Part shown: positions 25,208 to 36,270 of the stretch, piece by piece | Numbering within the stretch: the stretch's first letter is position 1 | Layout of the letters: each line of letters begins with the position of its first letter | Assembly (NCBI GenBank): GCA_026874595.1 | Contig: CM049307.1 | Coordinates: forward strand, 61,098,370 to 61,162,369 | Length of the DNA stretch: 64,000 nucleotides | Direction: 5' to 3' | DNA from: Sipunculus nudus | Lineage: Eukaryota; Annelida; Sipuncula; Golfingiida; Sipunculidae | Program-made: the position numbers and the translations under genes | Notes under the pieces: generated by a model | The model's database searches: none | What the model saw: the letters and a program-made list of their open reading frames with translations, nothing else | What the model was told of the DNA's origin: nothing

Positions 25208-26003
25208 TACAAAACTCTACTTGCCCATTTTATGAAATGGGCAACTAGACAATCGACGGTTTACTCCTCGATTCTGTAAGGAATGGTAAACCATTTGAAT
25301 GGATTCTTCTGATTAATTGAAAGTGTAAATGCCATTAAGTGAAACCCTACCCTATTTTGAAGGATTTGTATTGATAAAGTGAAAAAAAGAGCATATTGCA
25401 GCTTACATTGGCCTTGTATATAAATAATTTTCAATTATTTATATATTACTGTGCATAATAATAAATGAGCTGTTAAATATATTATTTATTACAGATTTTT
25501 AAGTTTCATTTGTCTAATAGTTGTGGCTCAACAATTACTTAGTTAATTAAACCTTCAAAGCACCCTTTATGTAGTTTTTAATAATTATTAATGAGAAATG
25601 TTCTTATAATAATTACTAAGCTATATATTATATGATTTCATTTATTCCCAATTACATTAAAATATATATTAATATATATTAAAATTCCTTGATAGGTGTA
25701 ATTTTTTTTTAAATCTTTTATTTATATATTTTTTTTTCAACACTGGCAATAATATATCCCATAAACTGAAAATGGTTAAGACACTTCAGAAAACAGAAGT
25801 ACTTAACCATTAATCAGATTATGTAAGGAATGAAAAAAATATAAAATTGGTAAATATTTTAAAAAGTATACTTTATAAATATTAAAATATATTTAATATG
25901 TAAATATAAAGATGTACTGTATTAAAGTATATCCTTACCTGATATATTGAAAATACTGCAAATGTATTTGGTGATACCATGATAACAAGTAACTTTGACC
26001 ATC

Positions 26004-26402
26004 AAACAACCTTTGATGCACCAGCATCAAAGATGATCACAGGAACAAACAACCAACACTGCAGTTTTGACTCAGTACTCCATTTTGGATTCAGTTACTC
26101 AGTTTGGTCAGATAATGAGTAGCTCCATAATCCTTAAACAACCTTTGATGCACCAGCATCAAAGATCATCACAGGGACAAACAACCAACAATGCAGATTT
26201 GACTCAGTACTCCAGTTTGGACTCGGTTACTCAGTATGGCCAGGTAATGAGTAGCTCCATAATCCTTAAACAACCTTTGATGCACCAGAATCAAAGATCA
26301 TCACAGGGACAAACAACCAACAATGCAGATTTGACTCAGTACTCCAGTTTGGACTCAGTTACTCAGTTTGGCCAGGTAACGAGTAGCTCCTTGGTTGAAT
26401 GA
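26004..26402 (+). repeat. Three-copy 132-bp tandem repeat with open 44-residue unit inside the transposon
   Basis: The unit begins AAACAACCTTTGATGCACCA at 26004, 26136 and 26268, a period of exactly 132 bp (44 codons). A reading frame from 26067 to 26402 stays open through it. It encodes Gln/Ser/Thr-rich repeats containing LTQYSSLDSVTQ and LKQPLMHQ, ending at TGA. It lies about 95 bp upstream of the transposase start, in the same orientation. The copies are nearly identical, so the array arose recently. It could be a second protein of the element, an N-terminal exon, or a regulatory repeat that is open by chance. No known domain was recognised. Confidence 0.7.
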
Positions 26403-26495
26403 TTTCCCTAGCCCTGTAAGGTAAGCTGAAAAATATTTAAGGGCATATGGAAGGGTCCTGCACTCATATGCATGTTGTGCACTCTTACACACACC

Positions 26496-28351
26496 ATGGA
26501 TTTTGCTGCTGTAGTGGATAAATGTTCTAGTCTGTGGACTGAGGAATATGAAGAGCTTGTTATCCAAACCTTGAAAAGAGGGAAAACAGGCAGGTCATTG
26601 GCAAGACAAGACTACCACATACTAAAGAACTTCCAGCTGGCAAGTCTCGGGGGCATTGATAAAGTCATCAAGAAGAATGGAAAAATACATGATCACCAAA
26701 GATGCTGCAGTCAATGTTATACGACTAATGCACATTGAAACAGGTCATGGTGGGGACAAGAAAACCTTCAAGAAGTTGAAGGAACAGTACTCCAACATTC
26801 CAAGGTCCCTCATCCAAGAGTATATCAAGCCATGTGAACGGTGTTGTGAGAAAAGATCCAGGAAGGAGACTGCTTCTGGTGCTGTCATAAGACCACTTAC
26901 AGTTGAAGATCTTAACAAAAGGGCCCAAGTTGACTTAGTGGACATGCAGACCGTGAAGGATGGAAGTTACAGATTCATCCTGCACTATGTGGAGTACCTC
27001 ACGAAGTTCCATGTGATTCGCCCTCTGAAATCAAAGACAGCAGGTGAAGTTGCAAATGAACTGCTGAACTGCTAGATTTTGGAGCCCCACACCTGCTTCA
27101 GTCAGACAACGGCAGAGAGTTCACAGCTCAAGTTATACAGGAACTACGCACTATTTGGCCTGAACTTGTTCTCGTCAACGGCCGTCCTAGACATCCACAG
27201 AGCCAGGGATCCGTGGAAAGAAGCAATGGCGACATGAAGTCAAAGCTGATGGCATCAAAGCTGATGACTAAGTGGAGCTATGGTATTCGTTTTGTGCAAT
27301 GGGCAATGAATACCACTTACCACGAGGTAATCAAAATGGAACCATACAAGGCTCTCACAGGTAACCAACCTCGCTGTGGACTCACAAGTAAGCTACCCGC
27401 TGCTTTCTTGGAACAGTTTACATCTGGTGTCAGTGAGGAAGAGTTAGAACAGTTGATTGCAGAGACTTGCAGCAGAGATGTGCCAGAATCAGCTGACCCG
27501 GTGCTTAATGAGGTCTACCTGAAGAAACTCATGATCATCCCAGACCAGACACTACAGATGAAAATCGATCCGAAGCACAGGTTAGTGTTGATGTCATGGA
27601 TCAACAGGATATTGGAGCTGGTGATTTACCTTCTGAGGGTCAAGTGATATATGTTCTTCGAGAGCGGGACATTGTTACAAATATTCCTCAGAGGACAGTG
27701 CTGACCAAGAACTTGGTGACAAGCCTTCCTCTACTGCAGACGTGATCACCACTGTGACTCCTGAAACTGTGTGTGACAAGGCCCAGACATCAAATTGCAA
27801 AAGAGCAATCCATTGCTGAACAAGAACCTTCCTGTAGTGTGGATATTGGTACAACTGTGACTCCGGAAACTACAAGTGACAACACCGAGACATCAAATGA
27901 GACAGAACATCCAGCCAAACGAGCAAGGACTGCAGCTTCTGCTGGAATCAAACATCAAGCATCCCGCATGCTGGCTCGCAGCACACGTTCACTTAAAGCC
28001 CTAGGACTTGGAGACAATGTGGCAGTACCTGTGTCACAGTTCGACAGAAGCAAAGGTGACCCACCTGATGTTATTGGAGTTGTCCTCTCAGCTGATGAAT
28101 CAGGATACACAGTTGGCACAAGGAGGGGTATTATAAGGGGAAAGATGGCCCGAAACCAGTTAGAATTTATTCAGTTCAGTGGTCTAAAAGCAGAGGATGT
28201 TCCAGCTGAGCAGCTTACTTTGCGTGAAATTGTCAGAGCACAGAGTGTTTGTGGAGGCCAGGGTTTCAAGAAATGTCACTGTAAGAAAAACTGTCTAAGT
28301 TAAACCTGCTTTAAGGCCGGAATGAGATGCAATAGTGCATGTCACACCTGT
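26496..28351 (+). pseudogene. Integrase-type (HHCC + DDE) transposase, broken by frameshifts and stops
   Basis: A probable start MDFAAVVDKC at 26496 opens an N-terminal region. After a frame change near 26,650-26,700 comes an integrase zinc finger (H-x4-H, 28 residues, C-x2-C: HIETGH ... CERC). The catalytic core follows: D in RAQVDLVDM, D in LLQSDNGREF, E in SQGSVERSN, with 36 residues between the last two. A second frame change at about 27,070 lies between the first two acidic residues. Another near 27,580-27,640, plus stops and a shift at 27,743-27,775, break the C-terminal part. The tail has CHCKKNC, then an in-frame TAA at 28301-28303. Beyond it the same frame continues with TCFKAGMRCNSACHTC, so the stop cuts a cysteine-rich CXC-like domain. 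The core resembles GIN1/GIN2 and KRBA2-like integrases. The frame changes rule out an intact host gene in this copy. Confidence 0.85.
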
Positions 28352-28946
28352 GTTTCACGTGTTGTGAAAACGTGGACAAGTAAATATTTAGATACTTGGA
28401 TAATCTGGGGTGCTGTTCTTGTGTTTGTGAAGGGACATATTATGATAAACACGTGATTACATTGAGTGACTCAGTGACGCCTCAACTTTATGAAAATACT
28501 ATCCAAATGTTATGAAAAGTATGGTGAAACGTTCAAAAATGCCTTTTTGTTGATGGGGCATAACATGATATATAAATGTGTGACTCAGTGACTCCGCATA
28601 TTTATGAAAATGTTTTGAAAAATGGTGATATATCCAAATATGTCTAGATATAACCATGTGCTTACATTGAATGATTCAGTGACAATGATATACCAATAGT
28701 GAGTTATAGTGAATTATAGTGAATTGTTCATATGTTTATACCAAAAATAAAGTCCAGCTAATTATACCAATGTTCTGTTATCATTTGACACTGATAGGAT
28801 TAACTTGACATGCATGGATGCGTCGGTATGCCTGATTTTGTGTGATCAGAATCGATGAGAGATCTGTCAGTTTTGGAGGTGCCCATTTCATGAAATGGGC
28901 AACAGTTTTCTTGCCCATTTCATGAAATGGGCAGCTGAATTTAGTC

Positions 28947-29052
28947 ATTTTGCCCATTACATGAAATGGGCAAAGTGGTTGCCCATTTCATGAACTGGGC
29001 AAAATCATTGCCCATTACATGAAATGGGCAATTTCACAATCGGGGTGTAACA
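28947..29052 (-). repeat. Right terminal inverted repeat with palindromes
   Basis: Reverse complement of the left end. Palindromes are at 28950-28973, 28979-29002 and 29008-29031. Two further perfect or near-perfect copies lie internally at 28880-28902 and 28911-28934. The right end therefore has five palindromes against four on the left. Confidence 0.88.
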
Positions 29053-31414
29053 TATACACGTGACAAGATGATATATGAGATTTGTTATATTGAAATTGGA
29101 TATTTGATGACTGCTGTTAAAAATTTTCCTTGAGTTAAACCAGTACCATAAAATTATTATGAACAGTTGATAAAGTGTGCGGCATTCTCTGTCAGATGAT
29201 TCTCAGAATTACATATGTAGTTTATTTTCTCCTTCCTATTTTGTTGTTGTTCTGATGCCCTGGTAGAGTTTGTATGCCTACAAGTATCCATCTTGTCTGT
29301 TCATGCATGCCTTACTTGAGATCCTTGATAACGTCAGAGAGTCAGAGATCATGTTTACAAACAGAAAGGAAATACAGCTGTGAGTCTGCACACCAACAAT
29401 AAAGGACATTGCTGTCTAAGTCTTACAGGATGTGGGTCAATTACATCCAAACATAATTAATAACAATTACAACTACTTTCAAACTGTCAAATGACAATAA
29501 CACATATTTGCAAAATTAATTGATGTCAATTACAGTGAAGAGTATTTGAATTACCTTTCAGTTACTTTAAATTACTTTTTGACAGTTAAAATACTTTGAG
29601 ACTGAACACAAAATATACGATGCCTCTCTAAAATAGAAAACCCTGTCACAGCACAGCACAGGTGAAACTCAGGCATAGAGCCCACTAGGCATCAGAGTAA
29701 TGATTTATTTATTGCAATATTCAAGTTGTTTGTCTTATTTCAGGCAGGACATTTGATTTAAGTGCTATTGAAAGTAATTTGAAAAGTAATTTAAATTACA
29801 GCGTATTTTTCAAAGTAATTAATTACAATTACTTGTATTTTAAAATATGTTTAATTACAAATTACTTGCCTTTACATGAATTCATGTAATTAATTACATT
29901 CAATTACAAATACATTTTTAATTACACCAGCCCTGGCCTTGATGTCTTATATGATATTGAAATGAATGTTCTTTCAAGGAACAATCTGATTGGACTATCA
30001 GGATTTTTGCCCACATTATTATTTAACATCAGTTTTGTCAATATTTTAGGTATTATATTGTACACAAGATTTTATGGCAGTTTCAAAGATGCATCTATGA
30101 ATGATTGATTAATAATTGATCATCGGTGGTTCTATTTCATTCAGTCATTGAACATGATTGTATAACCAATTGAATATTCCTACCACTAATATATCTACTT
30201 ATACATAATTCAAGGAAGTCCATTTTATTAAAGGTCTGGAAAATTTCACCTAGATTTGAATTCTTTTTATTCAGTGAACATGCATTTAAAGCAGTGTATA
30301 TATATATCTTTTTAGTGCCAAGCATGAAATTAACAGTAGGTACCGTTACGTTTACAAACAAATAAGTAAAGAAGCCATGATGATAATGATTATTCTTTGC
30401 CACACATTGTTAGCATATGCACGCACGAAATTTATGAAACACTTCTTGTATAGTGGTACTATTTATCAGGAAGTAGACTTTCATGTGTGACAGTCTGACA
30501 GACTTTTCTTGGATGGAGGCTAGGGCTTATTGGTCACACAGATTGGACACTGCCATTACCGGTAAGTCTGACAGAGTTCACAGTAACTGAACATTTTCAT
30601 TTTTATGCCAGCGAGTTGACGGAACAGACTTTTCTTTACAGAAGAGTCCTAAATGTATGTGTTAAATACTGGCATAATGAATTTGGAAACATTTGGTGGC
30701 CTGCTGACGTTCTTATTTAATAGTAAAAGCTCTTGAATATGTCCTTGAAAACTGGTACCTGTGATATGGAATGAAGTTTTATAGCCAAGCTGAGTCTGAG
30801 CTGACAGAAGATCATCGGATCTCTACTGATGCCCCTCCATTTGTTGTCATATTTTAGAACTGTTTACTTTTCAATTTTGTATAATTTTAGTCTTTGAGCA
30901 AATTATAAGTAAACATTTAAGAAAATTAACCAAATAAAACTCTGTGCTACTGCTGGTACTGAAAACAAAGTTACATAGCAGTCTCTGCCACTTGTTTTAA
31001 ATTTTATAGTCCAAGGCATATCACATTATCAGTCTGTTTTTGTTTCAGAGAAATATTAGATCTCACTCCTATGCTTAGCATTCACAGGTGATTCTAAAGG
31101 TAGATCCTAATAGTACAGCAGAACATTCTGAATGTTATGTCCCTTGGAAGTATAGTGTCCTGAATCCTACTATCATTTTAGGAAACTGTTAAAGCATGGT
31201 AAACAATAAGCATTTTCCAAGTTTAAATTTTGTATTTTTTGTTGCGTCCCCAAGTTTTTCTAAACTGCTCATGGGGGCTGCCATTTTCTATACACACTAA
31301 AACCCAGATGTCTCAGGTCGAATGTTGGAATTATGGGTTTACCACTAGCATCAGTCATTTTTCTCCTTATATAAGGCCTATGCATATTTAGTGCTCTGTG
31401 CTGTCTTAATTTTT

Positions 31415-31990
31415 AGCTCAGTCAATGGCAGTCATATAGCAAACACCCTTCATTTGTCCCCAGTAAGTTAAAAGGGCACAAATCGTATTGATAAACTTCT
31501 AACTGAACATCCAATCTAAAAGTGCATAAAACATCTCCATGGACACCTGAAATAAGGTCACTGTGACTTATATCCTGCGAGTTATGGGGCTCTTATGTAC
31601 CCCCGCCCCCCCCCCCCCCCAGAATAATTAAAAATTTGATACAAATCTCCCTTTATCTCAATTAAAATGTATGGATCGCAATGAATCTTGCTTTGCATGT
31701 TGATCATGGATAGTTTCATCAGTTCCTGGAGACTGGTGGGCCCCACCTTTACTTTTAAAATTGTTTACGCATTTTTTTTCTCTATTATGGGACAAATTGA
31801 TACTGTTAGACCAAGAAACCTCTTAATTTATATCCAGGGAGGTCCTGAGCAAATCTTCTGGGAAACCTGAAATTATGTCAAGATAACATCTGAAGTTAAT
31901 CTCAGTATCACTTTCAGATGACAAAATTCCTGTTATGAATGTTAGGATAAAATGACATGCTGGTCAGCTGAGCATCACGACCCATGGAAA
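31415..31990 (-). repeat. Inverted copy of the 17.26-18.06 kb repeat family
   Basis: Bounded by 'tttagctcagtcaatggcag' on the left and 'gtcagctgagcatcacgacc' on the right, the reverse complements of the borders at 18.06 and 17.26 kb. A poly-C tract interrupts it at about 31605. Confidence 0.5.
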
Positions 31991-33544
31991 ATTTGTTAAT
32001 ATGTACCCAGTATTGGTATGTCACATTTTAATTACCTAGGAACAGCTTTGGATATGATGAATTGCATTGTTGAAAATTTAATCAATTTTGAATCATTTAT
32101 AATTTAATTACTAAGTATATGGTATATTCTTTCATCCGGCTAGTCATTTGTGGCACAATGAATAAAATGCTATAATAATAAATTAACAAATAACATAGAT
32201 CAAGTTGAGTGAATACTGAATAGCATTTGACCTAGTGGAAATAATACCAAATCTGATTTAAAAGATTCATTTTCATTTACAGAAGCTGCCATGTTTTGCA
32301 TTGTCAGGGTAAAAATGGGGGTTTATATTTCACTTACGTATGATCATATAATAATTAGTAGTTTAATTATAAATTGTCTTTCTGGTGTGACATTTGTAAT
32401 GGTGAAATGGACTCCTGACATTCCTTTTGTTTGTTGTCAGTAGAGCTACAGACATACATCATCTCATGATACATAAGTACATATTGTGATACACGTATAA
32501 TACACAATAGAATAAGGTGTATTATAGTATAAAATCCAAGCCCATTGTTCTTACAAAGCTCCAGCTTAGTAATAGGAAGGTATATAACTTCCTGATTAAA
32601 TTAATTCCAGACTTTAAATGATATTCCAATTTTGTCATTCAAACTTTCATCTTCTTCACTAATAACTGATAATGCTTTTGAAACAGTTTCTCCTATTGGT
32701 GTAATATGAAGAGTAAAATTGACCAGATGCTGTTCAACTCACTGTACCTGACTTTTAGTTATATCACCCAGAGATCTATACTAACATTATTACATCTCCC
32801 CCCCCCCCCCCATATTTTTGTCAGTGTTGTCATCTGTTGTCTGTAGGATATATTGTGAACGCAATCACTTTTGCAGGCCTCATATTTTTTTCCTGAAATT
32901 TGATATACAAAATGCTACTACCAAAGCGAATTTCAAAAAAAATAGTTACCTTGACCTTGGTCTTCAAGTCAAATCCACTGAAATGTAAAATTTTTTGTGA
33001 ACCCCATAACTTTTTAAATATTGCACATTATGTCCTCAAATTTAAAAAATGACTTGTTTCAACCAAGTTCTTTGATCAGATCAATAACTTGTTAACTTGG
33101 CTAGGATCTTCAAGGTCTCATAAGCCAAATTATAGTTCATTGTCTCTGAGATTTCTTGTAAAGGCAATAATTTAGGAACTGTTACATATTTCCCCCAGAT
33201 TCAGCGCACTTTGTTTCCACTGTCTTCTCAGAAATGTTTGGGTACTGATGACCTTGACCTTGATTTTTATGTTTTCTAAAACACCATAACTTTTGAGATT
33301 GTACATATTATTTCCCTCACATTTTTCAGATTACCCATTTAGGGGGAGCCATATATTTGTATAACAGTATTAATGCCAACCAAAACAAATCTGTAAAGAT
33401 TGCTTTTCATCAGGTGATCAAATCACTGATCACTGTACTCATATGAAAATAATAAGGGGGGTGGGATCCATTTTGCAAATGAACATTTCATCCTGTTTGA
33501 TATTCACTGCACCTTTGCTATATTTATCTATGCATCAGTTTGCA

Positions 33545-33740
33545 AGTACAATTAAACCTTGAAATTACTACCACCAAGGGACCCTCAAAGTGGTTTCATC
33601 TTTTGAGGTGACCATCTAAGGGAGGTCTTATATATCTTAAGAGCAAAAAGAATTGAGACTATGAATAAGGGTCATTATTTTGATGTGGTCGCTGAAGAAA
33701 AGCGGTTGTCAGGAGAGGTTTTATTGTATAAATGAACAAC
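33545..33740 (+). repeat. MITE-like 'GACCACC / GGTGGTC' repeat, copy 1
   Basis: Starts 'attaaaccttgaaattacta', contains 'ttttgaggtgaccatctaag' and 'attttgatgtggtcgctga', and ends 'gagaggttttattgtat'. The ends AAACCT and AGGTTT are inverted. A shorter, cleaner copy lies at 52,235-52,345 and a fragment at about 54,045. Confidence 0.5.
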
Positions 33741-34772
33741 ACTTTTCCCAAATTTATAAGTAAAGAAAGCATTGAAATTAATGTTGTCTCACATAAATTA
33801 CATAGACTTTTAACCTACTGATATATTTATATTTGAAAAAGTGTTTAATGGCCGCTAGAATCACAGACCTGTCAGATTATTTGGTACATCATACCATTGG
33901 GTCCTCCTGAGTTTCATCTAGTTCTCATTTTGCCTGTTTATTGGTGCACTTTGGTTGTCCTCTATTTCCTCTTGCCTCCAGTGTCCATTATGTACAGTAT
34001 AATCATTGGGCTCACCTGCAGTTTGCTTGATTCAGTATTTATTCAGGACTAACAGCTGTAGGGGCTGGTTTAAAACATTGGGCTATAAATTTTAGGTCTC
34101 AAATAGTTTCAGTTCATGAATTGTTAATTTTTTCATTGATGCATGAGTTAAAATAAAAACTGTATATTATGCACCATATTTCATTAACTGTGATTCAGAG
34201 CAGATATACAGGATATCATCCATACATGATTTTGCTATTTCCAGAAAAGGCAATTCGGGTAATATTACTAAAATACCAGTTATAATATACTGTCACTATA
34301 AATAATACTAAATAAAGAAACAGTTATAATTATCTAATTGCGCCAGCTTTATATCTGATTGATTGAAGTAGATGTATAAACCTCCTGTCATCATTGTATC
34401 CCAAGACAAAATTTGGGGATACTGTGGTTTTACTTAGCATAGTCTCATCGCCACTAAAGAAAATTTGTGCGCGGGAACTTCACAGACCTTATCAAACTTG
34501 AAATGTGCATAGATATAGGTGAGAGGACAAAGCCTGTTTAAAATGGGGTCATGACCTTTAATAACAGAGTGACCTTGACCTTTAAAAGGTCAATTTTTGG
34601 TGAAAAACACACTCTTAAATAAATCAATTAAGGTTGCATGGATTAATCCCAAAATGAGGTTGACTGAAGATCTTGGCTACTTTTGTCCTCTTTCTGTCTT
34701 CTTGGGATGATTGTTTTTTACTGTCAAATAGGTGTTAGGATGGAGTTTATTTTATTTTAAAATTAACAAAAA

Positions 34773-34908
34773 GTTAGAGGGAAGGGGCAAGAATAAGGCC
34801 CTAAAAAGGGGTTAGAATAAGAGGGAAGGGGCAAGAAAAAGGCCCTAAAAAGGGGTTACAATTAGAGGGAAGGGGCAAGAATAAGGCCCTGAAAAGGTGT
34901 TAGAATGA
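34773..34908. repeat. Three-copy 44-bp tandem repeat
   Basis: 'agagggaaggggcaagaata' with 'ggccctaaaaaggggtta' repeats at about 34776, 34820 and 34864. It lies just before the larger minisatellite. Confidence 0.85.
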
Positions 34909-34939
34909 TCCTCTCAGAGCAAAATGTTGCAGTGTACCT

Positions 34940-35335
34940 GAGCCAAGCCATGTGTAGCAAAGCCACACCTTGTAGTGTACCAGAGCCTCAACTTGAAGTG
35001 TACCAAAGCCACACCTTTTAGTGTACCTAAGCCACACCTTACAGTTAACCAAAGCCATACCTTACCGAGTACCAAAGCGACACCTCTTAATGTACAAAAG
35101 CCACACCTTAGAGTACCAAAGAGTCACCTCTTTATGTGCAAAAGCCACACCTTACAGTATACAAAAGCCACACCCTATAATGTACTAAAGCCACACCCTA
35201 CAGTGTACCAAAGCCTCACCTTGTAATGTACCAAAGCCACACCTTGTAGTGTACCAAAGCCACACCTTGTAGTGTACCAAAAACCTCACCTTGTAATGTC
35301 AGAAACCACACTTTGCAGTGAACCACAACCACACC
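34940..35335. repeat. Degenerate 23-bp minisatellite (ancestral unit)
   Basis: About 16 copies of a unit close to 'gtaccaaagccacaccttgt' plus 3 bp. Because 23 is not a multiple of 3, the reading frame rotates with each copy. It merges into the 51-bp array. Confidence 0.85.
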
Positions 35336-36270
35336 TTACAGTTTACCAAAGTCACACAGGTTCTTGTAGTGTACCAAAACCACACCTTACAGTTTACCAA
35401 AGTCACACAGGCTCCTGTAGTGTACCAAAACCACACCTTACAGTTTACCAAAGTCACACAGGCTCTTGTAGTGTACCAAAACCACACCTTGCAGTTTACC
35501 AAAGTCACACAGGCTCTTGTAGTGTACCAAAACCACACCTTACAGTTTACCAAAGTCACACAGGCTCTTGTAGTGTACCAAATCCACACCTTACAGTTTA
35601 CCAAAGTCACACAGGCTCCTGTAGTGTACCAAAACCACACCTTACTGTTTACCAAAGTCACACAGGCTCTTGTAGTGTACCAAAACCACACCTTACAGTT
35701 TACCAAAGTCACACAGGCTCTTGTAGTGTACCAAATCCACACCTTACAGTTTACCAAAGTCACACAGGCTCCTGTAGTGTACCAAAACCACACTTTACAG
35801 TTTACCAAAGTCACACAGGCTCTTGTAGTGTACCAAAACCACACCTTACAGTTTACCAAAGTCACACAGGCCCTTGTAGTGTACCAAAACCACACCTTAC
35901 AGTTTACCAAAGTCACACAGGCTCTTGTAGTGTACCAAAACCACACCTTACAGTTTACCAATGTCACACAGGCTCTTGTAGTGTACCAAATCCACACCTT
36001 ACAGTTTACCAAAGTCACACAGGCTCTTGTAGTGTACCAAAACCACACCTTACAGTTTACCAAAGTCACACAGGCTCCTGTAGTGTACCAAAACCACACC
36101 TTGCAGTTTACCAAAGTCACACAGGCTCTTGTAGTGTACCAAAACCACACCTTACAGTGTACCAAAGTCACACAGGCTCCTGTAGTGTACCAAAACCACA
36201 CCTTACAGTTTACCAAAGTCACACAGGCTCTTGTAGTGTACCAAAACCACACCTTACAGTGTACCACTTC
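35335..36270. repeat. 51-bp higher-order minisatellite, about 18 copies
   Basis: Each 51-bp unit is a dimer: a 23-bp half ('cacaccttacagtttaccaa' + agt) and a 28-bp half ('cacacaggctcttgtagtgt' + accaaaac). Copies are over 90% alike. Because 51 is a multiple of 3 and the unit lacks stops in several frames, long ORFs of 320-343 codons exist on both strands. They are repeat artefacts rather than supported genes: there is no homology and no start context. Confidence 0.92.

Larger units (their letters stand above)
25102..29052 (+). mobile_element. Complete, decayed Ginger/GIN-like DNA transposon (3,951 bp)
   Basis: The element starts TGTTACACCCCGATTGTGAA and ends with the exact reverse complement. 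It is flanked by TATA on both sides (25098-25101 and 29053-29056), a 4-bp target duplication. It contains palindrome-rich ends, an AT-rich left region, a 132-bp tandem-repeat block and a frameshifted integrase-type transposase gene on the plus strand. Terminal inverted repeats with 5'-TG...CA-3' ends, a 4-bp duplication and a Gypsy-like integrase are the hallmarks of Ginger1/GIN elements. The class call is inferred from these traits. This copy cannot make an intact transposase, and the near-identical ends suggest it is not very old. Confidence 0.85.
29057..34770. other. Intergenic DNA between transposon and minisatellite
   Basis: Contains oligo 'aattaattacaattactt' repeats at 29.50-29.92 kb, the inverted repeat copy at 31.4-32.0 kb, degenerate 'ccttgaccttg' repeats at 32.86-33.32 kb and a gaccacc-type element at 33.55-33.74 kb. 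A consensus donor ACCG|GTAAGT at 30,559-30,562 could end a non-coding exon of JNK (weak). No coding gene was recognised. Confidence 0.45.

Noticed and set aside
26496-28303. Domesticated host gene related to KRBA2 or GIN
   Set aside because: At least three frame changes and internal stops break the coding region, and the sequence sits between intact transposon ends with a target duplication.
34428-34495. Another CTGTGG element end ('atactgtggttttac')
   Set aside because: Only about 10 bp match and the subterminal palindrome is missing.
35335-36270. CRISPR-like array of regular direct repeats
   Set aside because: Repeats are contiguous 51-bp units with no unique spacers, no cas genes, and a eukaryotic setting.
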